39,180 nt of DNA, taken from Deltaproteobacteria bacterium (GTDB taxonomy: Bacteria; SAR324; XYD2-FULL-50-16). Where the stretch lies: contig JAOUME010000009.1 of assembly GCA_029881655.1 (NCBI GenBank), forward strand, positions 1-39,180, written 5' to 3'. Positions 25,189 through 32,793 of this stretch are shown here, piece after piece; positions within the stretch are counted from its first letter, which is position 1, and every line of letters begins with the position of its first letter. The notes beneath the pieces were generated by a model, which did not search any database, was not told the DNA's origin, and was given only the letters and a program-made list of their open reading frames with translations. The position numbers and the translations under genes are program-made.

Positions 25189-25218
25189 TTGACAGCCGGG
25201 TATTCAAAACACTATGAT
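25189..25218 (+). promoter_or_regulatory. Sigma70 promoter of the 612-aa protein gene
   Basis: Perfect TTGACA (25189-25194), an 18-nt spacer and TATGAT (25213-25218). The predicted leader is about 95 nt. Confidence 0.75.
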
Positions 25219-25304
25219 TCCTGAAGGTTTAATTTAGAAATACAAGCTTCTGACCACAACGACAAAAAGGTTGTTCAAGCCTTATTATCATCCAATGGAA
25301 ACCA

Positions 25305-25314
25305 CCTCTAGAGG
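25305..25314 (+). promoter_or_regulatory. Palindrome covering the ribosome binding site
   Basis: CCTCTAGAGG, a perfect 10-base palindrome whose right half (AGAGG) is the Shine-Dalgarno of the gene at 25320. The leader also has ACAAC/GTTGT (25256-25260 with 25270-25274). Possible translational control. Confidence 0.45.
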
Positions 25315-25319
25315 TCAAT

Positions 25320-27158
25320 ATGTCTAAAGATTCTTCCCATAAGAGCCCAAATTTCGTTCACCCCGAAAAACCCGGAGCGGTCGGTTCGAGAAACAGCGTC
25401 AACCGCGATTTAAGGAACGAATATGCCGAATCGAAAATGATTATCGACGAGGAAGTAGAAAAAATCCTCAACCACGTATCCGCGAAACTTCCCCCTGAAA
25501 TTCTAGAGAAGCTTCACATCAGCGGCAATGTCAAGGAAATCCTCCACAACTACTTCAACCAGGGTTTCCACAACATGTACAGCCGTTATCTGGTCACGGT
25601 CGAAGACGAGATGTCAAAGAAGTTTCGAGACATGATCGACAGTGAGGAATCCAAAGGTCTGGAGGCGCATCAACCCAAAAGCATTCCTGAAATGATTCGG
25701 TATCTGGGTGATGAGGATACCTTCAACAACGCCGAAATCGATCAATCCGTCGTCAACATCTATCAGCAGCTTCAAGTACACCTTAACAAGGAATCCATAA
25801 AGCTTGAGCAGAACGCCAATAAGATACTTCAGGAAAGAAGCGATGTCGGCGCTTTCATCAGCGGCGAGAACACCTACTCGATCGTCAAATGCCAGATGAG
25901 TGACAACTCAATCAAACCCGAAAGCGTCTCCGACATTAATCTGGTGATCAATATCCTCGAAAACGAACTGCTCCAACCGGTTTTTCATTTTCAGGTTTCC
26001 AGTGAATCCATCGTCAAAGAGGTCATCTCCGATCATATCTTGCAGATGGTCGATAAAGAAGTGGTGGATTTAAACAAAAAACTCCAGCAGAGCAACCAGA
26101 GCCTTTTAACCGAAAGTGAAAAGCTCTTTGAAAAATTTAAACGGATTGAAAAGTATATCCCCTTTGACGCAAGTAGCCCTGGAGACATCAAATACGACTA
26201 TATGGCGCAGGAATTTCTGGATGCCCTCAAAGGTCTGGGAGAAGAAGTCGAATCGGAGGATTACAATCCACTCAGCGTCAAGGATCACATCAAAAGGATC
26301 GTGGATCAGGAAAACCTGCGGAACAAGGGATTTAACAACGCGGTCAATACCCTGACGGATATTTTGGATACCTCTGCCATGGGATACCAACACATCGAGA
26401 ATTTCAAAAATATCCGCAAGACCGTCATCAGGGAATATGCCGACAACAACCCCATCGCTCTGCCGGATGAACGTTTCAGCATAACGCTGGCGTACTACGA
26501 CGACCTTCAGCTAAGAGAGCATAGAGCCGCTTATTGCCAGCAGTTAGATGAATTTGACCGGGAGATTAAAACCCTGTGGAATGTTTTTGACCGCGTCATC
26601 AAGGCAGAGTCGCTTCAAAGCGGTGTTTTGGCTTTCGACCAGATCGCCGACAGCGTTCTTGGAAGCTCGACCGCCGCTAAAAAAGGCAAGGACTCACAAA
26701 CGACCGATAATGATAACGAGCCAAATAAAATTTGGGACGAAATATCCTTTATCCAGCCTGAAATGAATACCCAGGAGAAACTCAACGAGACATTCAGCGC
26801 CAGGAGAACATACCTCAGCAAGAAATTTTCCCTGTTGAAAAACAAAATCAAGAAGCTCTACAAGTATGACAACCCTCCTGAAAGGGTTATTCTGGAGCAG
26901 AGACTCGATTTTCTCCATCATGAATTCGAATCTTTCAACAGAAGTTTCAATCCATTTCACGTTCAGCCGGGCCTGGTGATCGACGTGCGGATCTCGACCA
27001 TCAAGCGTCAGGAAATAACCATGGAAGGAATGAGCAACGTCTTGTCGGAATTCCTGTTCAGGGTGTCCCGCGGTTTTATCGACTACGCTCAAAAAGAATA
27101 TAAGAACAATCAAGAATCAAAACTTGCGAGAAAAGATAAAATCGTAGCTGAAGCCTGA
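25320..27158 (+). CDS. Large soluble helical protein, possible CfpA-type cytoplasmic filament protein
   Basis: 612 residues, no signal peptide and no TM helix. It is rich in charged residues and predicted long helices throughout, e.g. EVVDLNKKLQQSNQSLLTESEKLFEKFKRIEKY (about 240-275) and YLSKKFSLLKNKIKKLYKYDNPPERVILEQRL (about 500-530). The C-terminal block FNPFHVQPGLVIDVRISTIKRQEITMEGMSNVLSEFLF looks the most conserved-like. The overall size, composition and this end recall the cytoplasmic filament protein CfpA of spirochaetes; this is from memory and not verified. It has its own strong promoter and AGAGG Shine-Dalgarno. A PilZ gene follows 99 nt later with a separate promoter. A structural role is an inference. 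Confidence 0.7.
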   Translation: MSKDSSHKSPNFVHPEKPGAVGSRNSVNRDLRNEYAESKMIIDEEVEKILNHVSAKLPPEILEKLHISGNVKEILHNYFNQGFHNMYSRYLVTVEDEMSKKFRDMIDSEESKGLEAHQPKSIPEMIRYLGDEDTFNNAEIDQSVVNIYQQLQVHLNKESIKLEQNANKILQERSDVGAFISGENTYSIVKCQMSDNSIKPESVSDINLVINILENELLQPVFHFQVSSESIVKEVISDHILQMVDKEVVDLNKKLQQSNQSLLTESEKLFEKFKRIEKYIPFDASSPGDIKYDYMAQEFLDALKGLGEEVESEDYNPLSVKDHIKRIVDQENLRNKGFNNAVNTLTDILDTSAMGYQHIENFKNIRKTVIREYADNNPIALPDERFSITLAYYDDLQLREHRAAYCQQLDEFDREIKTLWNVFDRVIKAESLQSGVLAFDQIADSVLGSSTAAKKGKDSQTTDNDNEPNKIWDEISFIQPEMNTQEKLNETFSARRTYLSKKFSLLKNKIKKLYKYDNPPERVILEQRLDFLHHEFESFNRSFNPFHVQPGLVIDVRISTIKRQEITMEGMSNVLSEFLFRVSRGFIDYAQKEYKNNQESKLARKDKIVAEA

Positions 27159-27177
27159 TTTTAGGGAAAGATCAATT

Positions 27178-27227
27178 TATAGACAGACCGCCACTTAACG
27201 TTGTATAGTATTAAGTGAGTCTATAAT
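27178..27227 (+). promoter_or_regulatory. Nested inverted repeats overlapping a TATAAT box upstream of the PilZ gene
   Basis: The outer arms TATAGAC (27178-27184) and GTCTATA (27219-27225), and inner arms CACTTAA (27192-27198) and TTAAGTG (27211-27217), are complementary and nested. A perfect TATAAT lies at 27222-27227; the -35 is poor (TTGTAT at 27201-27206, 15-nt spacer). The layout fits an operator or activator site; it could also be an RNA hairpin. Confidence 0.5.
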
Positions 27228-27257
27228 ATAAACCAGGCGGCCCTATAAAGAGATTCG

Positions 27258-27620
27258 ATGTCATCAGAAAGAAGAAAATTCAGCCGAGTTAAGTTCGACA
27301 CCGACGTTAAACTCATTAAAGGACTAGAAAGTTTCGCGGGCAAACTGCTTGATGTTTCACTAAAAGGAGCTTTGGTCGAGTTGCAAGGAGCGTCTTCTCT
27401 AAGCAGGGGAGACGACTGTGTTTTAGATATCTCTTTGAATAACAGGGAGATCGTCCTTGAGGTGGAAGCCCGGCTGGTTTTTCACAAGGATTCCCATTTG
27501 GGATTTCGGTTTTTCGATATCGAGCTTGAAAGCATGGTCCACTTAAGAAGACTCATCGAGTTGAACATCGGCGACCCGGATAAAATAAATGACGAGTTGT
27601 TCTTTTTAGCCAACTCGTAG
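27258..27620 (+). CDS. Single-domain PilZ c-di-GMP receptor
   Basis: 120 residues, ATG at 27258 after AAAGAGATTCG. The PilZ motifs are both present: RxxxR (R6-K-F-S-R10) at the very start and DxSxxG (D32-V-S-L-K-G37, in LLDVSLKGALVE). The rest is the PilZ beta-barrel with EVEARLVF and LGFRFFDIE, then a C-terminal helix (MVHLRRLIELNIG). It should bind c-di-GMP and act by protein contact, possibly on motility or the upstream filament-like protein. It is convergent with the MCP gene (73-nt gap without a clear terminator). Confidence 0.9.
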   Translation: MSSERRKFSRVKFDTDVKLIKGLESFAGKLLDVSLKGALVELQGASSLSRGDDCVLDISLNNREIVLEVEARLVFHKDSHLGFRFFDIELESMVHLRRLIELNIGDPDKINDELFFLANS

Positions 27621-27693
27621 TTTGGCCACCCGTAGCCTTTGTCTCAAAACCAAAACAACAAAGACCAACCACCCTTCTCATATCACCTAAGGA

Positions 27694-30021
27694 CTAAGAC
27701 TTTAAAAACCTGGAATAGCCCTTGTCGATAACCAGGATATGCTTTTGAAGCCAATCCTTTAAAAAATCAAAAAGCGCGTCATCCACATTCGCCTCGCCCC
27801 TGGCGAATTTTTCCTGAAATTCGCCGAGCTGAGCAACCAATTTTTTATGAGCGGCCTTATGGTTTTCAGTGTCGGGATAATCAGTGATTTCAAATATTTT
27901 TTCCTCGGCGTTGAAATGATCCACGCTCACCTTGATTAAGCTGTCCAGCAGTCTCTTCACCTCCGACAGCCCCTTGTTGTTCTTTTTTGCCGAATACAAC
28001 TCGTTGATATAATGCACTATCATCTTGTGCTGCTGGTCGATCCCATCATGACTGACGCTGAGCATGTCATTCCAGTAAAAAAAAGTGCTGCCGCCCTTGA
28101 CGAAGAAATCGACCGTTTTTTTAAGGGCGCTGGACATTTCCGCGAAAAGCCCGATATTCTTAAGGTTGTCGCTGATCGCTGAGGAAACGTTGTTGGTCGA
28201 GGAGTAGATGCTCTGGATGCTGACGTTGATACTTTGGACCCCCTGAGCGATTTCCGCGCTGGAACGGGCGATTTCCTTGACGCCGGTCGCCGCTTCGCTG
28301 ACGTTTTTCGCTGAATCCTTGGCGCCGGCTGAGACCTCGGCGGTCGAACGGGTCACCTCTTTGATCCCCATGGCGGCTTCCTCGACATTGATGGCGGAAT
28401 CCTTGGCCGCGTTTGCCACCGACTCCACCGCTTCGACCAGCTTTGCCGCGTTGGCGTTCTGCCTTCCCACCAGACTCGCTATACCCTGATTGATTTGGGT
28501 CACCTCCATGATAACCTTGCTGACCTTGTTGGTATCGCTCAGCGATTTGGACACGTACTCTTGAATCTGATCGACCTGAATCGCGATTTCGCTATTGGCG
28601 CTGGTGGTCTGTTTGGCCAATTCCTTGACCTCATTGGCCACCACTGCGAACCCCTTGCCCGCCTGTCCCGCGCTCGCGGCTTCGATCGTCGCGTTCAAGG
28701 CCAGCATGTTCGTCTGACTGGCGATATTATTGACCATCTTTAAAATCTGATCGATCTGGCGGGTAGCCTCACCCAGCTCCTTCATCGACTTGAGCGTTTC
28801 CACCGCGTTACGGTTGGCCTCCTCGGATATGGCCATCGCCTGGGAAGTGCTGTCGTTGATGTTACTTAGCGACTGGGAAAGCTCCTCGACGGATTTGGCC
28901 ACGATCCCGTCGATATCCTTTGATATCTTCCCGACGTTATCACTAACCCCTCCCATATTGATCGAAGCCTCCTCTGCCGCCGACGCGATCGTATCGGTGT
29001 TGACGCTCAACTCCTCCACCATGGCGGTGATGGAGGTGACATTGCTGGAAGCCTCCTCGGACGCTGCGGCGACGGTGTTCATGTTGTTGGCGATCTCCTC
29101 GGAGGAAGACGCGATGGTATGGGCTACGGACTTCATCTCCTGAGTCGAATCATCGATCTTTTTAGAGGCGGTGGAAAGACCGTCCAGAAGGCTGTTGCTG
29201 GTGTCCGCGTTACCGATGATTCCGCCGATGATTCCGTTTAGGGTCTCGCATAACCGATCCAAAGCCTGGGCGATCTGGCCTATTTCGTCATGCCTCGTCA
29301 ATAAAAGCCGGCTATCCAGATCCCCCTCGTTCATCCGGTTGATCCTCTTGACCACCCTTGAAATCGGCAACGAAAATCCGGCGATCAAAAGAAAGAACAA
29401 AACGAATAGAAAGAATACAAAAATCCCGGCCACGATGAGGATGAGTCTGACTAGAGCCTCGGTACTGGCCTGAGAATGCTCCGTTCCGGCCAGAACCAGT
29501 TCGTTGAGCGTTTTATTCAGCTCATCGGCACTTAAAGACACCGCTTGAATCCTTCTCTCAATCCGCTTTGCTTCCCGCTCCTCCCCAAAAAGCGCCTCCA
29601 CTGCTACCCCATAGGACTTAAACCGCGCTGAAGCTTCTTCCAGCTTTTCCTGCGTCAAAGGGTCTTCGGCGGCCTTTAGCATCCCCTGACCACTTAAAAC
29701 AGGCTCTAAGAAATAAGCTCCTCCTCGCTCCAGCGCCACCAGGTTTTGAACAAAGATTTTTTTTAACTGGTTGTACTCCAGATAAAAGGAGCTTTGCTTG
29801 CCCTGCCTGCCTTGATCGGCTGCCGTTTGCCAGGCATAGCCCATAGCCGTTTTCTGCATCCCCTGCAAAAGCGTCTCCTGAGCATTGAGAACCCTAAGGT
29901 TTTCCATTTCACCGCTTTTACCCTTCATATTCAAAAGGATAAATGCCGTCCCGATAATGATGATGACCGAAAAAACACAAAAAAGTATAATTCCCTTTAT
30001 TTTCATTGACATGTCGATCAT
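27694..30021 (-). CDS. Methyl-accepting chemotaxis protein with a C-terminal hemerythrin domain
   Basis: 775 residues, ATG at 30021 after GAAGAGA. TM1 (about 7-29), a helical periplasmic domain (30-190), TM2 (about 192-217) and HAMP (ISRVVKRINRMNEGDLDSRL) precede the MCP signalling domain, with its hairpin tip NMLALNATIEAASAGQAGKGFAVVANEVKELAKQT. A bacteriohemerythrin domain occupies about 655-775: HDGIDQQHK, HFNAEEKIF, HKAAHKKL and HILVIDKGY supply the His, Glu and Asp ligands of a di-iron site. This is the DcrH-type architecture of Desulfovibrio, where the diferrous site binds O2. It should report oxygen to the flagellar motor. It lies 165 nt downstream of tatC on the same strand. Confidence 0.9.
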   Translation of the reverse strand: MIDMSMKIKGIILFCVFSVIIIIGTAFILLNMKGKSGEMENLRVLNAQETLLQGMQKTAMGYAWQTAADQGRQGKQSSFYLEYNQLKKIFVQNLVALERGGAYFLEPVLSGQGMLKAAEDPLTQEKLEEASARFKSYGVAVEALFGEEREAKRIERRIQAVSLSADELNKTLNELVLAGTEHSQASTEALVRLILIVAGIFVFFLFVLFFLLIAGFSLPISRVVKRINRMNEGDLDSRLLLTRHDEIGQIAQALDRLCETLNGIIGGIIGNADTSNSLLDGLSTASKKIDDSTQEMKSVAHTIASSSEEIANNMNTVAAASEEASSNVTSITAMVEELSVNTDTIASAAEEASINMGGVSDNVGKISKDIDGIVAKSVEELSQSLSNINDSTSQAMAISEEANRNAVETLKSMKELGEATRQIDQILKMVNNIASQTNMLALNATIEAASAGQAGKGFAVVANEVKELAKQTTSANSEIAIQVDQIQEYVSKSLSDTNKVSKVIMEVTQINQGIASLVGRQNANAAKLVEAVESVANAAKDSAINVEEAAMGIKEVTRSTAEVSAGAKDSAKNVSEAATGVKEIARSSAEIAQGVQSINVSIQSIYSSTNNVSSAISDNLKNIGLFAEMSSALKKTVDFFVKGGSTFFYWNDMLSVSHDGIDQQHKMIVHYINELYSAKKNNKGLSEVKRLLDSLIKVSVDHFNAEEKIFEITDYPDTENHKAAHKKLVAQLGEFQEKFARGEANVDDALFDFLKDWLQKHILVIDKGYSRFLKS

Positions 30022-30186
30022 TTTATCTCTTCAGTCTGAAAGGTTTAACCTGCGGGAATTCGGGTTTTGATAAAAAAACGAACCTATCACCCAACTTCCA
30101 AAAAAAACAAATATTAATAATAATATAACCCTTTGTCTTTAGTTTGTTAAGAGAGTTTTTTAAAAAAGTTATCAGCGTGAAATAAT

Positions 30187-31521
30187 TTACGGCTCCTCAA
30201 AGTCCTCCGGGTTAATGCCCTGCTCCCTCAATGCCGCCTTCTGACGGTTCAAACCGACATAGCAGACCCCGATACTGATGATGTACAAGATGATCAAAGG
30301 CCCCGCCATCAGCATCATGGTCAGAGGGTCCGGAGGTGTGATGATCGCCGATACGACAAAAATCACCACAATCGCCAGCCTGGTCTGATTCAGCATCATT
30401 CTCGGTGTCACCAGCCCAAGCCTGGACAGAATAAAGACCACCAGGGGCATCTCGAAAACGATACCGAACGCGAACAACAGCTTAATCGCGAAATTCAGAT
30501 ACTCCCCGACCGACAGGGAAGGCATGATCTCGCCCAACTGGGTCAAGCTCAGGAAAAAATCAAATCCAAAGGGAAAAACGACCGAGTACCCAAAAAGGGC
30601 TCCCCCCGTAAACAGGATGTAAGACGAGATCGAGAAGACCCAGAAAACACTTTTTTCGCCACGGTACAAGGCTGGCCCCACAAATCCCCAAAGCTCGATC
30701 AGCAGATAGGGGAAAGAGAAAAAGACCCCAGCCAGAATCGCGACTTTCATCTGGGCGAAAAAAAGCTCGTAGATCCCGATAAAGACCATGGAGGAGTGCC
30801 TTTCATCCTGAATTGTTTGTGATTCGTCTATAGAACAGCTGCAACTCAGGCTGATCTCACCGGAGGGATTCAACCCGGCGGTATCCTGACGTTTTTTCTC
30901 CTCCTCGACTTCCCTCAGTCCTTCGATGGCCTTTGGGTCTTTTCCAGTCATAACCTGATAGTAGATCCAAAAATCATTAAAGGTATCCCCGATAACCTCT
31001 AGCCAGTTACCCGCTTTTTCCTGAGCCTTCTCTGGTGGCCGCCCCGCCCGGTCGGCTGACCTATCCGGATTTTTTATCTCAGAGGTCGGATCGTTTATTA
31101 CCGGGCCGGCTTTTTCATGATTGATAGCGGAGGGCTCTTTTGCCGACCCAAAGACCTCTTTTTTAGCTCCGGCAACAGACGCGGGGTTTAGGGTCATCCC
31201 TGATAACACACGCGAATCCGAGGACTGATCGGATAAATAAGTCGATTGGGCTGTCTGTTGACAAACACAGTTGAACAAATTGGGCGATAGAGCTAAGTTC
31301 TTAGTCGAGGGGGGAGTGATTCTGGCGGTATATTTTTTAAGGGGGCCTTCGACAGGCTTGCGGATAAAATCCAGAATCTCCTTTCTAAAACCATAGGCCG
31401 CCAGGGTGATGAGCACCAAAACCACGATATAGCGTATGAGCCTCTTTCTAAGTTCAACGAGATGACCAAGAAAAGGCATGCTCCCATCATTGGTTGAATT
31501 CGGCGGCGGATTTTTTTTCAT
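30187..31521 (-). CDS. tatC: Twin-arginine translocase TatC with a ~175-residue periplasmic insertion
   Basis: 444 residues from the ATG at 31521, which begins MKKNPPPNST and leads into MPFLGHLVELRKRLI, the TatC N-terminal signature that contacts the twin-arginine signal. A frame extends to 31674 but overlaps the divergent argA and lacks TatC features. Six TMs are present (about 31-50, 255-275, 292-315, 340-365, 380-395, 400-425), with IELWGFVGPALYRGEK after TM2. Between TM1 and TM2, the periplasmic loop (about 68-244, bases 30790-31320) is a polar, low-complexity insert with CxC pairs C85/C87 and C227/C229. Typical TatC is about 250 residues. No tatA/tatB gene in the window. Confidence 0.87.
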   Translation of the reverse strand: MKKNPPPNSTNDGSMPFLGHLVELRKRLIRYIVVLVLITLAAYGFRKEILDFIRKPVEGPLKKYTARITPPSTKNLALSPNLFNCVCQQTAQSTYLSDQSSDSRVLSGMTLNPASVAGAKKEVFGSAKEPSAINHEKAGPVINDPTSEIKNPDRSADRAGRPPEKAQEKAGNWLEVIGDTFNDFWIYYQVMTGKDPKAIEGLREVEEEKKRQDTAGLNPSGEISLSCSCSIDESQTIQDERHSSMVFIGIYELFFAQMKVAILAGVFFSFPYLLIELWGFVGPALYRGEKSVFWVFSISSYILFTGGALFGYSVVFPFGFDFFLSLTQLGEIMPSLSVGEYLNFAIKLLFAFGIVFEMPLVVFILSRLGLVTPRMMLNQTRLAIVVIFVVSAIITPPDPLTMMLMAGPLIILYIISIGVCYVGLNRQKAALREQGINPEDFEEP

Positions 31522-31665
31522 GATCTCAAGCAAAGAGAGGCTTTTTAAACATAATGAATTTCCCCGGGAAGAACTCGTAAATGGCGTTTTATGATAGCCA
31601 TCAACTCTCCTCCCGAAACAAGCAACTTCATCTGTTTTTTTTATCGCAGTCACCATTAAAAAGCA

Positions 31666-32778
31666 ATGAGCCATTCAATCGAAACGCAGATGCTGAACGC
31701 TCTGGAATATTTCCATTATTCCAACCGGTTTAGAAAACACCTGTTTCTTTTGGTCCTTAAAGACAAGTCCCGGCTTCAGGAATTGATGACCGACATCAGG
31801 GTGCTTAACGCCTCCCTCATCAACCTGGTCATTTTAAACCGGGATTCACAGGGACTCGAAGATTTTTTGGAGTTGTGGCGAAAAAGGGGCTGCTCTTTCC
31901 TTTACAGCCAGATCCATCCCGACCGGATCAGCGAGGATGGTTTCCTCCAGCAAGTCGATCAGCAGGTTAAAACCGACCTGATTCCGGTCTTTTCTCTGGA
32001 TGGGGATTCAATCGCCTCCCAAAAAGAGGGCTTCGATCAATTCGCCCTGGATTTTGCGCATAAGGTCAAGGCGGATAAGATCTTTTTTTTCTCCGAAGAA
32101 GAAGGGCTGGAAATCGAAGGCCATCTTCAGTCTCATATCACCCCCGAGAGGATTCGCCAAAGCCTGAGCCAGGGCAAAAAAACCAACTTCGAGGAGGCGT
32201 CCCTGCTTTTTCTGGCTGATCAAAGCCAAAAAAAAGAGCTGGAGATCGTCCTGCTTAAGGACCGAGTCGGAAACCTGTTCGAGGAGGTTTTTACCCACAA
32301 GGGCAAGGGCACGCTCTTGACCCGTGAATACCCCAATGAGATCAGGCAGGCTATGCTCTCGGATATCTTTGACCTGACGCTCCTGATGAAGCCTTATGTC
32401 CATTCGGGCCAGATCCTGCCGGTCAGCGAGGAGGAGATGACCCGTGACGCTCATACCTACTGGGTCTATACCATCAACCATTCCATTATCGCCACCGCCA
32501 AATTGAAGGATTATAATGAGGCGGTGGAAGTGGCCAAATTCTGCACTCTGCCGCGCTATCAGGGCAAAGGAATGGCCAAGCAGCTGGCCAACTGCTTAAT
32601 CCAGGAAGCCCGGGAGCGGCGTAAAAAATATATCTTCGCCCTGAGCATCGAAGAGAAAATGTGGAACTTTTTTACGGGACTGGGCTTTAAGGAACAGCCC
32701 AGGGAAGAACTCCCCGAAAGCTGGCGGAAAGACTACGATTTCAGCCGGAAATCAAAGGCGTTCATCCTCAATTTATAA
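31666..32778 (+). CDS. argA: N-acetylglutamate synthase (ArgA type): kinase-like domain plus GNAT domain
   Basis: 370 residues. Residues about 1-215 form a shortened amino-acid-kinase-like domain without a clear ATP/phosphate-binding glycine loop. Residues about 220-370 are a GNAT acetyltransferase. LFEEVFTHKGKGTLLTREYPNEIRQA and the QGKGMAKQLANCLIQEA acetyl-CoA loop match ArgA, as does the end FFTGLGFKEQPREELPESWRKDYDFSRKSKAFIL. It makes N-acetylglutamate from glutamate and acetyl-CoA, first step of arginine synthesis, with arginine feedback through the kinase-like domain. The kinase domain looks degenerate, so regulation could differ. It is followed by oplA 15 nt later. A Shine-Dalgarno is not obvious. 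Confidence 0.85.
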   Translation: MSHSIETQMLNALEYFHYSNRFRKHLFLLVLKDKSRLQELMTDIRVLNASLINLVILNRDSQGLEDFLELWRKRGCSFLYSQIHPDRISEDGFLQQVDQQVKTDLIPVFSLDGDSIASQKEGFDQFALDFAHKVKADKIFFFSEEEGLEIEGHLQSHITPERIRQSLSQGKKTNFEEASLLFLADQSQKKELEIVLLKDRVGNLFEEVFTHKGKGTLLTREYPNEIRQAMLSDIFDLTLLMKPYVHSGQILPVSEEEMTRDAHTYWVYTINHSIIATAKLKDYNEAVEVAKFCTLPRYQGKGMAKQLANCLIQEARERRKKYIFALSIEEKMWNFFTGLGFKEQPREELPESWRKDYDFSRKSKAFILNL

Positions 32779-32793
32779 AACCGCGAAAGTCAA

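Noticed and set aside
31522-31674. 51-residue upstream extension of TatC
   Set aside because: It overlaps the divergent argA start and does not look like any TatC N-terminus; the twin-arginine-binding N-terminus begins at 31521.
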